Assembly: GCF_002410825.1 (NCBI RefSeq)
Contig: NZ_DHOS01000073.1
Coordinates: forward strand, 93,355-157,354
Source: Proteiniphilum sp. UBA5384
GTDB taxonomy: Bacteria; Bacteroidota; Bacteroidia; Bacteroidales; Dysgonomonadaceae
Length of the DNA stretch: 64,000 nucleotides
Direction: 5' to 3'
This document shows positions 52,836-61,786 of the stretch, piece after piece. The position numbers and the translations under genes were made by a program. Each line of letters opens with the position of its first letter. Positions within the stretch are counted from its first letter, which is position 1. A model generated the notes under the pieces. It searched no databases and was not told the origin of the DNA. It worked only from the letters and a program-made list of their open reading frames with translations.

Positions 52836-54134
52836 TTAATCAAACCGGATAATAAACCGTGTCCAGTTGTCGGGGTAAGTGCGTAAGGAATATTGGACAT
52901 CATGCTGTGCGAGTACTTCACGGATAAAAAGCAGTCCGATCCCCTGTCCTTGGGGTTTGCTGGAAAAGAAGGGGTTGAATATCTTTTTCTCGACCTCCCT
53001 GCTGATTCCCTTCCCGTTGTCCGCAATGACCAATTTTTTCGACTGCGCCTCTGTGGTGATGATGATTTCCCCATTTTCTTCAATACTTTCCACCGCGTTC
53101 TTGATGATGTTCAGTATTACCTGGTCAAAGAGCGATGTGTCAAGCAGTACCGGTGGAAGGTGCTCGTCCGGCTTGAAGGTGAGCCGGATGTTTTTGTGTG
53201 TACACATCACTTCCATAAAACGTATCAGGTTGGTGATTAACCGGTTCAGGTCGATCAGTTCCCGCTCTGCTTTCGGAATCTTTACTACATCGGCAAAGTT
53301 GGTGATAAAGCGACTCATCCCATAACATCTCTCCACGCAGATTTGCATGGCCTGTCGCATATCCTCTGCTTCGGGGACCGGTTCAAGTCCTTCAATCACG
53401 GTGTCGAGGGTGGAAGTGATCCCCGCGGTGGTGTTGTTTACCTCGTGGGATATCATGCGGATCACTTTTTCGTATGCTTTCTTTTCTGCCCTGCGTACTT
53501 CCTCCGTAAGACTTTCGATCAAGTAGAACGGACGAGGGAATCCCCGGTCGACAAATGATTCCAGTGAGCATTTATAGACGGTACCATTACTCAGGCCGAT
53601 AGAGCGGGTTTCGTGCATCGGTATTTCTGAAAGGTCGATCGGCACCGATTCTTTTATTTCGGAGATTGTCTTGCCTCTCACCCCATCCGCATTCTTCACA
53701 TCTAACAGTCTGACTGCCGCCGGGTTGAGGTCGATAATCTGGTGGTCGTAGTTCAGCACGATGACACCCATGGGTGAAGCAGTGATGAGCAGGTCGAGGA
53801 ATTCATTCTGTTCGCGGAGTTGGAGCCGTTCGTTCTTCAATTGCGCCATCATCCTGTTGAAGATGGCGACTACCCTGTCGGCTTCGTATTGTCCCACTTC
53901 CCGGAGTTTGGAACTGAAATCCTGTTCCCGGAGCAGGTCCATCCCGTTACTGATCGTTTGCAAGGGGCGCACCGTTTTCCGGTAGAAAATGACCAGATAT
54001 ACCACAGTTCCCAGGATAAGCCCCTCAAGCGCCAATGTTTTCCACGAAGGAGCATCCAAGTTCTCGTAAAGTGTAAACCCGAAGACCAGCAGCAGTAAAA
54101 TTGCCAGAATATAGAAATAGACTTTCAGTTTCAT
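52836..54134 (-). CDS. Sensor histidine kinase with PAS domain
   Basis: This 432-aa kinase is the partner of the response regulator upstream; the genes overlap by 4 bp (ATGA). Two N-terminal helices (about 5-22 and 33-50) flank almost no periplasmic loop, so the signal is probably sensed in the membrane or cytosol. A HAMP-like linker (about 52-105), a PAS domain (about 112-190) and the HisKA domain with His230 in MISHEVNN follow. ATPase boxes are NIIKNAVESI (N), ADNGKGIS (G1) and GQGIGLLF (G2). It is the last gene of the minus-strand block TolC-regulator-kinase and convergent with the ABC exporter gene. Confidence 0.92.
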   Translation of the reverse strand: MKLKVYFYILAILLLLVFGFTLYENLDAPSWKTLALEGLILGTVVYLVIFYRKTVRPLQTISNGMDLLREQDFSSKLREVGQYEADRVVAIFNRMMAQLKNERLQLREQNEFLDLLITASPMGVIVLNYDHQIIDLNPAAVRLLDVKNADGVRGKTISEIKESVPIDLSEIPMHETRSIGLSNGTVYKCSLESFVDRGFPRPFYLIESLTEEVRRAEKKAYEKVIRMISHEVNNTTAGITSTLDTVIEGLEPVPEAEDMRQAMQICVERCYGMSRFITNFADVVKIPKAERELIDLNRLITNLIRFMEVMCTHKNIRLTFKPDEHLPPVLLDTSLFDQVILNIIKNAVESIEENGEIIITTEAQSKKLVIADNGKGISREVEKKIFNPFFSSKPQGQGIGLLFIREVLAQHDVQYSLRTYPDNWTRFIIRFD

Positions 54135-55525
54135 AACCCATATTTCTCAATGCGCCGGTAGAGGGCGGTCCTGCTTATCCCCAGCGCGCGGGCGGCTTTC
54201 GACAGGTTGCCGTTATGTTGTTCGATCGCATGGCGGATAGTTTGTGCTTCCAAGTTGTCCAACGTCATGGGCTGGTCTGTATGGTAGCTGCCGGGCAGGA
54301 TTCCTCGCCTTTCCTGTACTCCCTGCACCCCCTGAGCCCCCTGCATGGGTGTTTGGCTGCGCAGGTCGTCTGCCGAAATGCGGCTCTTTCCACTTACGAG
54401 GATGGTGCGCTCTATCAAGTTCTTCAATTCCCGGATATTTCCCGGAAACGGAAGCGTTTGGAGTAGTTCGAAAGCGTCGGGAGTGAATGAAATGGCAGGA
54501 AGCCTGTTTTGTGCCGATAGGCGGTCGGCAAAGAATTGTGCCAGCAGGGGAATATCTTCTTTACGTTCGCGGAGTGCCGGCAGATGAATTTGAATCAGGT
54601 TGATGCGGTAGAAAAGGTCTTCACGGAATGTCTTTTCCCGTACCATTTGCTGCAAGTCGGCATTGGTTGCGCTCACCACCCGTACATCCACTTTTCGGGG
54701 AGTACTGTCGCCCAGCACCTCGAAGGTCTGGTCCTGCAATACACGTAGCAGTTTCACCTGGCAGGTGATGTCGAGTTCACCGATCTCATCCAGGAAGATG
54801 GTTCCCTTGTCCGCCAATTCGAATCGTCCGGTACGGTCGGCTTGGGCATCGGTAAAGGCTCCTTTGCGGTGCCCGAACATCTCGCTTTCGAATAGGCTTT
54901 GGGATACGCCGCCCAGGTTGACTTTCACAAACCGTTGTTTTTTGCGGGAGCTGTTTTTGTGGATGGCCTCCGCAATCAGTTCTTTCCCTGTACCGCTTTC
55001 TCCTGTGATTAATACCGAAGCATTGGTGTCGGCGATTCGGGCTACGGTGGAGAGTACGTCGACCAATGCCTTCGATTGTCCGATGATGAAAGAGAAATCA
55101 TATTGACCATCCAGCTCCCGGCGTGTCTGAGGAAGATTGTCAATAGCTCTCCGCGCTTTCAGTTCGAGTGCGGTTTCTACCGACTTCAATAGTTGGCGGT
55201 TATCCCAGGGTTTGGTGATGAAGTCGAATGCACCGGTTTTCATCCCTCGTACTGCAAGCGATATGGAGCCCCATGCGGTAATCAGTATGACGGGCACCCT
55301 TGGACAAAAGACCTGTACTTTCTGCAATAACTCTAATCCTTCTTCACCTTTGGTGGTCAGTGAAAAATTCATATCCATCAGCATCAGGTCCGGCGAGGTA
55401 TGGCGTACGAAATCCAGCGCCGCTTTGGGAGAAGCCACCGCTTCGGTTTCATATCCCGCACGTTTCAGCAGTAGTGAAAGTGAAGAACGTACAATCGCAT
55501 CGTCATCAATTATCAAGATTATCAT
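54131..55525 (-). CDS. NtrC-family sigma-54-dependent response regulator
   Basis: This 464-aa bacterial enhancer-binding protein has a receiver domain (about 1-120, phosphoacceptor Asp51 in LMDMNF), an AAA+ domain (about 145-375), and a Fis-type HTH (about 420-464, NLSKAARALGISRTALYRRIEK). Walker A is GESGTGKE. The sigma-54 contact loop reads GAFTDA in place of GAFTGA. A variable proline and Gln-rich stretch (QGAQGVQGVQERRG) links AAA+ and HTH. It activates sigma-54 promoters after phosphorylation by the kinase downstream. A sigma-54 promoter with an adjacent 17-bp inverted repeat lies upstream of the neighbouring TolC gene, the most likely target. Confidence 0.94.
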   Translation of the reverse strand: MIILIIDDDAIVRSSLSLLLKRAGYETEAVASPKAALDFVRHTSPDLMLMDMNFSLTTKGEEGLELLQKVQVFCPRVPVILITAWGSISLAVRGMKTGAFDFITKPWDNRQLLKSVETALELKARRAIDNLPQTRRELDGQYDFSFIIGQSKALVDVLSTVARIADTNASVLITGESGTGKELIAEAIHKNSSRKKQRFVKVNLGGVSQSLFESEMFGHRKGAFTDAQADRTGRFELADKGTIFLDEIGELDITCQVKLLRVLQDQTFEVLGDSTPRKVDVRVVSATNADLQQMVREKTFREDLFYRINLIQIHLPALRERKEDIPLLAQFFADRLSAQNRLPAISFTPDAFELLQTLPFPGNIRELKNLIERTILVSGKSRISADDLRSQTPMQGAQGVQGVQERRGILPGSYHTDQPMTLDNLEAQTIRHAIEQHNGNLSKAARALGISRTALYRRIEKYGL

Positions 55526-55530
55526 GAGCG

Positions 55531-55538
55531 CAAAGTTA
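55531..55538 (-). promoter_or_regulatory. -7 box immediately before the regulator ATG
   Basis: The minus strand reads TAACTTTG (55538-55531), a perfect TAnnTTTG box only 5 bp before the ATG at 55525. If used, the message would start at or beside the start codon (leaderless). Confidence 0.4.
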
Positions 55539-55680
55539 CTATTTTTATCTCATTGGCATTACTTGCTCCGATTTATCGGGGTTATCCACATTAACTCATT
55601 GACTTCGTCCATTTTCTGTCGTCACTCGACAAAGCGCAAACAAGTTTGGCTATGTGTTCGTTCCTAAGAAAATTGACACA

Positions 55681-57156
55681 TTATTCCCTTACCAACCGTT
55701 CAAATTCAGCATCCATATTTACGCCCTTTTCAAAATCATACAATGTGAGGCTGCGCAGTTGATAGAGATAATACCAGTATAAATGCATTTCCGAAACGTA
55801 ATTGGCTCGGGCATTGTCTTTCGAGAGTTGAGCGTCATTCAGGTCGAGGGTGTTGATTTTTCCGATCATGAATGATTCTACCGATGTGTTGTAACGTTTC
55901 TGTGCGATCACATCGGCTTCCCGGGATATACGCAATTGTGCTGCCTGGTGGTTGTATTGCTCTACCAACAGGAAGATATCCTGGTTGAAATCCATCTGTT
56001 CCTGTTTGAGACGGGAAGCGATCACGTCGCGGTTGGACTCCGCCACTTTCACGCGCCCCTTGCGTTTACCCCAATCAAGAATGGGTATCTTTACGCCTAC
56101 CTGTATCACCTGGTAATCCATCAGGTTCTGGTATGCTGCCCGGAATGCCTGATCCTGCCCGGTATATCCTACCGAAGCGAACAGGGCTATTTCGCGTTGT
56201 GCCCCTTTGGCTTTTGCCACTTCATAATCAGCTTCCAACTGGCGGCGACGGATATTTTGGGCAAGCGGGTTATTTTGTTGCGCTTTTTCCAACACCTCGT
56301 GATAACTGATCACCGGATATTGTGTCATTTCAGGGATTACCGGATCGATGGTGTCGGTTTCGCTCAGTCCCAAAAACGACCGTAGCCGGAACATCGCACC
56401 ATTGAGGGACGACTGTTCTTTGGTGAGGTTGGATGCTGCTTTCAGGGCTGAAAGTTCCAGTTGCAGCAGTTCGTTTTCCGATATCTGCCCCATTTTACGG
56501 CGTGCCTGTGCAATTTCGTAGATACGGTCGGCGTTCTTCTTGTTCTGTTCGGCGATATGCAGGTTTTCCTTTGCCAGGAGTAGCTGGAAATAATAGGTGA
56601 TGGTGCGTAGCGTGATGATTTCCACGTTTTCCAGATAAGAGGCTTTCGCTTCGTTATAGCGGATGGGCTCAATACGCCGTTTCCATTTCATGTTGTTTAC
56701 GCCGAAGATGGGCTGGGAATAGGTAACCCCTACCGGCACACTCATATAGTAGCGGTTGGCTCCGGACGAATTCAGCGGATCGATATATTGCAAAGAGGTG
56801 TTGAGGGACAGTTTTCCGCCGGTTAACCATACATTCTGGTCGATGGAGATATCACCGTTTACACTCAGTGAATTGGTCCTGACAAATTTATAGGAGCCAT
56901 CGTCACTTTGGTATAGGTTATAACTCCTTCTGTAATCCGGCAGGGTGGCAGAGAAATTCACTTCCGGCAGCAGATCTGCCCGGTAGGTGCGGTATTCCCA
57001 GTAGGATGTCTTTAACTCGTTAAGCGCCACCGCGGCGTCTACCGATTGTAGTCGCGCCATCTCAATGGCTTCGGGAAGTGTCAGCACCTGCTGTGCCGGC
57101 ACCCCCGTTGCCATAGAAAATAAAAAAAGTAGAGTTATGAAATTTATTTTTTGCAT
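55681..57156 (-). CDS. TolC family outer membrane protein (sigma-54 cluster)
   Basis: This 491-aa TolC-type protein has the signal peptide QKINFITLLFLFSMATGVPA when started at ATG 57156; an upstream in-frame codon at 57171 would add five residues. Two OEP repeats follow, opening with LTLPEAIEMARLQSVDAAVALNELKTSY, with long Ala/Glu/Gln helices and beta segments. It belongs to a group of outer membrane efflux channels in Bacteroidetes that often travel with two-component genes. Its partner transporter is not next to it; the ABC exporter at 51024 or an unlinked pump are possible. It is the first gene of the TolC-regulator-kinase block and has a sigma-54 type promoter. Confidence 0.9.
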   Translation of the reverse strand: MQKINFITLLFLFSMATGVPAQQVLTLPEAIEMARLQSVDAAVALNELKTSYWEYRTYRADLLPEVNFSATLPDYRRSYNLYQSDDGSYKFVRTNSLSVNGDISIDQNVWLTGGKLSLNTSLQYIDPLNSSGANRYYMSVPVGVTYSQPIFGVNNMKWKRRIEPIRYNEAKASYLENVEIITLRTITYYFQLLLAKENLHIAEQNKKNADRIYEIAQARRKMGQISENELLQLELSALKAASNLTKEQSSLNGAMFRLRSFLGLSETDTIDPVIPEMTQYPVISYHEVLEKAQQNNPLAQNIRRRQLEADYEVAKAKGAQREIALFASVGYTGQDQAFRAAYQNLMDYQVIQVGVKIPILDWGKRKGRVKVAESNRDVIASRLKQEQMDFNQDIFLLVEQYNHQAAQLRISREADVIAQKRYNTSVESFMIGKINTLDLNDAQLSKDNARANYVSEMHLYWYYLYQLRSLTLYDFEKGVNMDAEFERLVRE

Positions 57157-57201
57157 ACAAGAGTCATACAAGGGTCATTGAGTCTAAATCTATCCTGCCA
57201 T

Positions 57202-57219
57202 AAACAAAGGATGTGCCAA
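57202..57219 (-). promoter_or_regulatory. Sigma-54 (-24/-12) promoter of the tolC gene
   Basis: The minus strand reads TTGGCACATCCTTTGTTT. GG and GT are separated by 10 bp, matching the -24 box TTGGCAC and a -12 box TTTGT in place of TTGC. The ATG of tolC lies 46 bp downstream of the -12 end. Confidence 0.65.
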
Positions 57220-57259
57220 AAATATAATCAATTGTGTATTAGATTATAATAAAACAATA

Positions 57260-57300
57260 ACTGTCCGAAAACGAACAGTCAGGGTTCGTTTTCGGACAGT
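57260..57300. promoter_or_regulatory. 17-bp perfect inverted repeat, probable enhancer site
   Basis: ACTGTCCGAAAACGAAC (57260-57276) is exactly complementary to 57284-57300 around the loop AGTCAGG. There is no T-run. Each arm also approximates a palindrome of type TGTYCG-N4-CGRACA. Its centre is about 85 bp upstream of the expected sigma-54 transcript start, a typical distance for an NtrC-type activator. Confidence 0.6.
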
Positions 57301-57352
57301 GTCGAAAATAAAAGGTTAAGGATATATACTCTCGTTTTTCTTTTTTCAGTAG

Positions 57353-58498
57353 CTATTGAATGAATATTAGTTTATAAACCTCTTCATTGAAATTATCTCT
57401 ATTAATTCCAATTAGTTTTTCTGTGGTTTTGAATAAATTATCGTTACCTCTACCACATTTTAGTAATTCATTAATCCCTTCTGTCCCTTTTTGCTTTTCA
57501 ACTTCTCGACAAATAATCCCAGATATGATTCTATTTAGGTGTATTGGCCAAGGATAACCATATTCGGCAAGGATATTGGGGCTTTTTTCAAACAATTCTA
57601 ATAAACTCACCTCTTCGTGCGATTTGAGATAATACTGCAATGCAGTTACTAATTCGTCTAACTCCGGAGATTTGCCAACAGTTCCTGCATGATAGGCGTT
57701 TCCCCAATAATAAGCTAAGCCACACTCTCCGTTCGCATTTCTTTGCGGTCTTTCCCGGATTTGCGAAGCGTAAATATGCAGGACATCATGCGAGAAATCT
57801 TCATCATTCATGCAAGTGAAAAGAGTTTTGGGATCCATGATATAGCCACTATTGTACACTCCGATTCGCGAAAAGTCATACATGCATCCCTGAAGTTGAA
57901 GTGCTTCTTGAAAATTCCGACACATGTAAATATCCCAGTTTCTAACAGGTAAGTTCAAATTCCGGGCCATCGAAATATTTTTCTGATTGAAAAGTTCAGC
58001 CCGTTTAGTATCAATTGTATCAGGATAATAATATGTAGCGGTTCCGATAGTTGTTGTTTTCCAAAATTTCGTATTGTATTTTAATGGATTAGCAAAGGTT
58101 ATATTTGTCTTCTGGTTATTAACAAGAAAAGTGAAAATCCTCCCGATTTCCTCCTCTTTCTGATAACTCATTGTAAGTAGATATTGATTATCTTCCACAG
58201 GATATAGGTTGATTAATTGTGCCTGAAAATAGTGAGGAATGGTATCTTTTTCGTCAACACCTTTCAGGTGCGAAAAGAAATTGCGGTTCAATTCCTTATC
58301 TTTTGTATCCACCAGGGTGGTGTCCAATTGAGAATTATCAATGCTGATTAATAATTTGTCAAGCGAGTTAATGATTTTATTTGTAAGTGAATCCGGCAAA
58401 GCAGAATAAAATTCTTTACATAACTTGAATTGTGACTGGCAGTTGGCGCATAATGATATTACCAATAAGAGAGAGATTGTGAGTAGTTTTGTTTTCAT
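57353..58498 (-). CDS. Lipoprotein of unknown function with a degenerate zincin-like motif
   Basis: This 381-aa protein has a lipoprotein signal (LLTISLLLVISLCANC, Cys20). I do not recognise the family. In the C-terminal half, FSHDVLHIYASQ (His237, His241) resembles the HExxH zinc site of peptidase MA-like proteins, but Asp replaces the catalytic Glu. ECGLAYYWG, with Glu258, recalls the downstream ligand region (N)EGLAxYFG of that group. So it may be a non-catalytic or altered peptidase. It has its own promoter, and the right flank is the accessory Rhs region. AT-rich. Confidence 0.7.
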   Translation of the reverse strand: MKTKLLTISLLLVISLCANCQSQFKLCKEFYSALPDSLTNKIINSLDKLLISIDNSQLDTTLVDTKDKELNRNFFSHLKGVDEKDTIPHYFQAQLINLYPVEDNQYLLTMSYQKEEEIGRIFTFLVNNQKTNITFANPLKYNTKFWKTTTIGTATYYYPDTIDTKRAELFNQKNISMARNLNLPVRNWDIYMCRNFQEALQLQGCMYDFSRIGVYNSGYIMDPKTLFTCMNDEDFSHDVLHIYASQIRERPQRNANGECGLAYYWGNAYHAGTVGKSPELDELVTALQYYLKSHEEVSLLELFEKSPNILAEYGYPWPIHLNRIISGIICREVEKQKGTEGINELLKCGRGNDNLFKTTEKLIGINRDNFNEEVYKLIFIQ

Positions 58499-58517
58499 TA
58501 TAAGTTTGTTTCGTCGC

Positions 58518-58547
58518 CAAATTTAATAAATATTTGAGGAATAGCAA
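58518..58547 (-). promoter_or_regulatory. Promoter of the zincin-like lipoprotein gene
   Basis: Minus strand: TTG (58547-58545), a 19-bp spacer, TAAATTTG (58525-58518), perfect boxes, 20 bp before the ATG. Confidence 0.5.
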
Positions 58548-58878
58548 TACTTATTTTTCCTTTTTTACCTGATGATGTTTTGGCTTAATCTATCTTGTTT
58601 TTTTGAAATTCGCTGTATTTCTCCGGAAAACAGCTGGAGATACCTGTTTTTCCGACTGGTCTTCAACATCTAACAGGACAAGTAATTACATTCTATTTTA
58701 TCTGCTCTCAATCTCGGACATACACGAGCCTATTCTTGTATCTATGCTAACCATGCTGCTGCCGACTTCTATAATCAAAATTTATTATTTCAAAGCAACT
58801 TATTTAGAGCATTTAGTAAATTTCAGAAATGGACAATTTATAATTTATCGGACTACTTCTCGAAAATATAATCAATGA
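58548..58878. other. Gene-free stretch before the Rhs fragment
   Basis: These 331 bp hold no gene I can support. A hairpin-like sequence near 58612 (GCTGT-A-TTTC, loop TCCG, GAAA-ACAGC) is present. The left end of the Rhs coding frame falls at a TGA (58876-58878), so a recombination joint probably lies here. Confidence 0.4.
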
Positions 58879-60804
58879 GGGCATTTGACTTCTATAGTGC
58901 ATCCAAGTGGGGTAATCGATTCTACCACTATTACGTGGGGAGAAAAAGGACTATATAGTGTGAGCACCTTAAGTACCGGTAAACCTTCCACTATCACTCA
59001 TTACGATGCACTGGGACGTGAAATACGAACTGGTAATCAACGCTTTGATGGACAGTGGCAATATGTAGACATGGAGTACGACAGTTATGGCCGATCATAT
59101 AAGACCTCCCTTCCATTCAAGGGCACTTCTGCTACACAGTGGAGCAGTTATAATTATGACAGTTACAACCGTCCTACAAAGTTGACCGAAGCTTCTGGCA
59201 AAATTACTTCATGGACTTACTCCGGTTTAAGCACTACTGAAACCAATAACAGCATCGCTACCACCAGGACGATGGATGTATCAGGGGCTTTGGTCAGTGT
59301 ATCAGATCCCGGAGGCACCATCACTTATACTTTGCGGCCAGACGGGCAACCTTCGTCCATTACTGCCCCGGGGGGTGTGGTAACTTCGTTCGAGTATGAC
59401 GCCTTCGGCAGGCAGACAGCATTGGTGGACCCGAGCGCTGGGCGCCAGACATCTGCCTATTCATATACTGTAGCAGGTGTATTGACCCTCACTGAAACCA
59501 GCCCGAAGGGGACCAATATATCGGTCTTTGATAAATACGGCCGTATCACCAGCCTGCAGCGACAGGGTGAATTCACCACTACTTATGGGTATAGTGTAGA
59601 TGGATTACTAGCGAACGAAACCTCTACAAACGGGACTTCAAAAACATTTACCTATGACATCTATGACAGGCTTCTGACAGAAAAAGAGACGGTTCCCGAT
59701 AGCAAGTGGTTACAGAAGACATATACTTATAGTGGAGGGAATGTGTCATCAGTACAATATTCGGCACAGAGTGGTACGCTTGCTACCGAAAATTTCGTGT
59801 ATGCCAATGGATATAATACAGAGATTAAGCTAAACGGTTCAACCACCATCTGGAAGCTGACTGTTGAAAATGCACTCGGACAACCCACATCAGCGACAAC
59901 AGGTAATATGAGTAGAAGCTATAATTATAACGTCTATGGCGTATCAACAGGTAGAACTGCAGGGAGCATCCAAAACTTCACGTACAGTTTCGACGTACAG
60001 AAAGGCAACCTTTTGAGCCGGACCGACAACAGGTACAGCAAAACAGAAACATTCTCCTACGACAACCTGAACCGGTTGACCGGTGCTGCCGGTAATACAA
60101 TTACATATGCAGCCAATGGAAACATAACACGTATCCAAGGCGTCGGTACGATGACCTACGGCAACTCGGCCAAACCCTATCAGGTAACCATGCTCAGTCC
60201 TGAAGGAAGTGCGGTGCCGTTACGCAACCAGAGCGTGGCGTACACCTCCTTCCTGCGTCCGTCACGCATAGATGAAAACGGGTTGAGCGCATCATTTACA
60301 TATAACTCAACAGGAGAAAGGGTTAAGATGTACGTTGCCAACGGAACTACACCTGTGTTGACACGCTACTACATAGGTGGTCAATATGAACTGGATGCAC
60401 CCTCGAATACCGAAAGGTTATATCTTGGAGGAAATGTATACTCTGCACCAGCTGTTTATGTAAAAGAAGGTGGAAACTGGAAAATTTATTATATTTGCAG
60501 GGATTACCTTGGTAGTATAACACATATTGCAAATACCAATGGAGAAAAGTTATATGAATACAGTTATGACGCGTGGGGACGGTTAAGAAATCCCTCCACA
60601 CAGGTAGCGTACGCTCCGGGAAATGAACCGGCCTTGTTTCTTGGACGAGGATATATCGGTCATGAATACCTGCCTTGGTTCGGGTTGGTAAATATGAATG
60701 CAAGATTGTATGATCCGGCTCTCGGACGCTTTTTAAGCCCCGATCCGAATGTGCAGATGACGGACTTTACTCAGAATTTCAACCGGTATAGTGTTACTGT
60801 CTGA
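58879..60804 (+). pseudogene. Rhs/YD-repeat shell protein, truncated at 5' end and frameshifted at 3' end
   Basis: The open frame encodes about 640 residues of an RHS-repeat protein. YD-type repeats run along most of it, for example YDALGREIRTGNQRFDG, YDSYGRSYKTS, YDAFGRQTALVD, YDNLNRLTGAAG. The conserved core near the C-terminus reads YDAWGRLRNP, LFLGRGYIGHEYLPWFGLVN, then MNARLYDPALGRFLSPDPNV. There is no signal peptide or upstream part; a TGA at 58876-58878 ends the frame on the left, so the N-terminal portion is gone. At 60791-60794 GT occurs twice: without the extra GT, NRYS would continue as YCLNNPLLYIDQDGE into the toxin tip. The frame instead stops at 60802-60804. Confidence 0.85.
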
Positions 60805-60881
60805 ATAACCCGTTACTGTATATCGATCAGGATGGGGAGTCTTTTATACTGGTTGCCGCAATTATTGGAGCATGGATAGGC

Positions 60882-61781
60882 ATGGGGCAAGCCATGATAA
60901 ACAGCGATAAATCTGGTTGGGGGCTTGCTGGCGATATGTTCAAAGGAGCTCTAACAGGAGGCGCTGCAGGTGCCGCAGGAGCATGGGCAGGGGGTGCGGT
61001 TTCAGGCGCCTTGAACTTTGGAGGATTCTTTGGAGGAGCGGTGTCTGGTGGAGCCGGTGGAGGGCTGAGTGGTTTTATTGGCGGTTCAGGAAACGCATGG
61101 CTTCTACAGGGGGCCAACTTTGGACAAGGACTTTCTGCTGGCCTAATTGGAGGTGGAATTGGATTGGCGAGCGGAGCCCTACTAGGAGGGTTATCTAATG
61201 GTATACATGCAAGTAGAAATCATGGAGATTTCTGGACTGGGAAAGGTACAATTTTAGCGAGTTATGGAGATCCTAAACTACGCCCTGAAGATGTAAAAGT
61301 AGGCAAAGATGTGGAATTTTCTTCAGATTTCGCTAAAAAAGTTGCGGATGAAACCTATACAAAACTAGATTATGTAAAAGATATGAATACAAATAAAGTT
61401 CCATCTAAAGGAGGGTATACTATAAAGAATGGGAGTATTCTTGATGCAAAGGGTAGGATTATAGATGGTCTGACTGAATCATTGGGTAAGGGTAATTCCG
61501 CAGTCTATTTGTCTAAATCTACTTTTGTGAGTATGGATCAATTAAAAATGACTATAGGACATGAATATATACATGCTACTCATAATTTCATGGCTAGCAG
61601 GGGTATATTAAATGCTAATGCGAAGCATGAAGGAATATTATGGACAGAAATTTCTGCACATCACTGGGAAAATCACGTGTGGGGAGTACAAAACGGGTAT
61701 GGAATATACGAGCGACAATTGGGGAGATTTCACTGGTGGAGAAAAGATTATTTTGGATGGCTCTTAAATGCAAAATACTAA
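60882..61781 (+). CDS. Rhs C-terminal toxin tip: Gly-rich linker and zincin-like metallopeptidase domain
   Basis: This 299-aa reading frame is the toxin end of the Rhs protein, open in-frame back to 60792 just after the GT duplication. Residues 1-105 are glycine and alanine-rich with hydrophobic patches (GALTGGAAGAAGAWAGGAVS), which suggests a membrane-passing or linker segment. The C-terminal part (about 110-299) contains HEYIH (His227, His231) and then EISAHHWENH, with Glu256 as the probable third ligand: the pattern of zincin peptidase toxins. ATG 60882 or 60897 could start translation without the Rhs shell, but delivery would be lost. The following gene begins 5 bp after the stop. Target unknown. 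Confidence 0.75.
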   Translation: MGQAMINSDKSGWGLAGDMFKGALTGGAAGAAGAWAGGAVSGALNFGGFFGGAVSGGAGGGLSGFIGGSGNAWLLQGANFGQGLSAGLIGGGIGLASGALLGGLSNGIHASRNHGDFWTGKGTILASYGDPKLRPEDVKVGKDVEFSSDFAKKVADETYTKLDYVKDMNTNKVPSKGGYTIKNGSILDAKGRIIDGLTESLGKGNSAVYLSKSTFVSMDQLKMTIGHEYIHATHNFMASRGILNANAKHEGILWTEISAHHWENHVWGVQNGYGIYERQLGRFHWWRKDYFGWLLNAKY

Positions 61782-61786
61782 TTATT

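Noticed and set aside
58603..58878. A 91-codon frame before the Rhs fragment.
   Set aside because: It starts with TTG, has no recognisable domain, and overlaps a hairpin and the presumed joint of the Rhs region.
60787..60804. Programmed ribosomal frameshift between Rhs shell and tip.
   Set aside because: No slippery heptamer of type X-XXY-YYZ and no clear pseudoknot; a GT duplication explains the shift more simply.
61640..61786. A longer start for the immunity lipoprotein.
   Set aside because: It would overlap the toxin by about 140 bp and place a non-signal leader before an obvious lipoprotein signal peptide at 61787.
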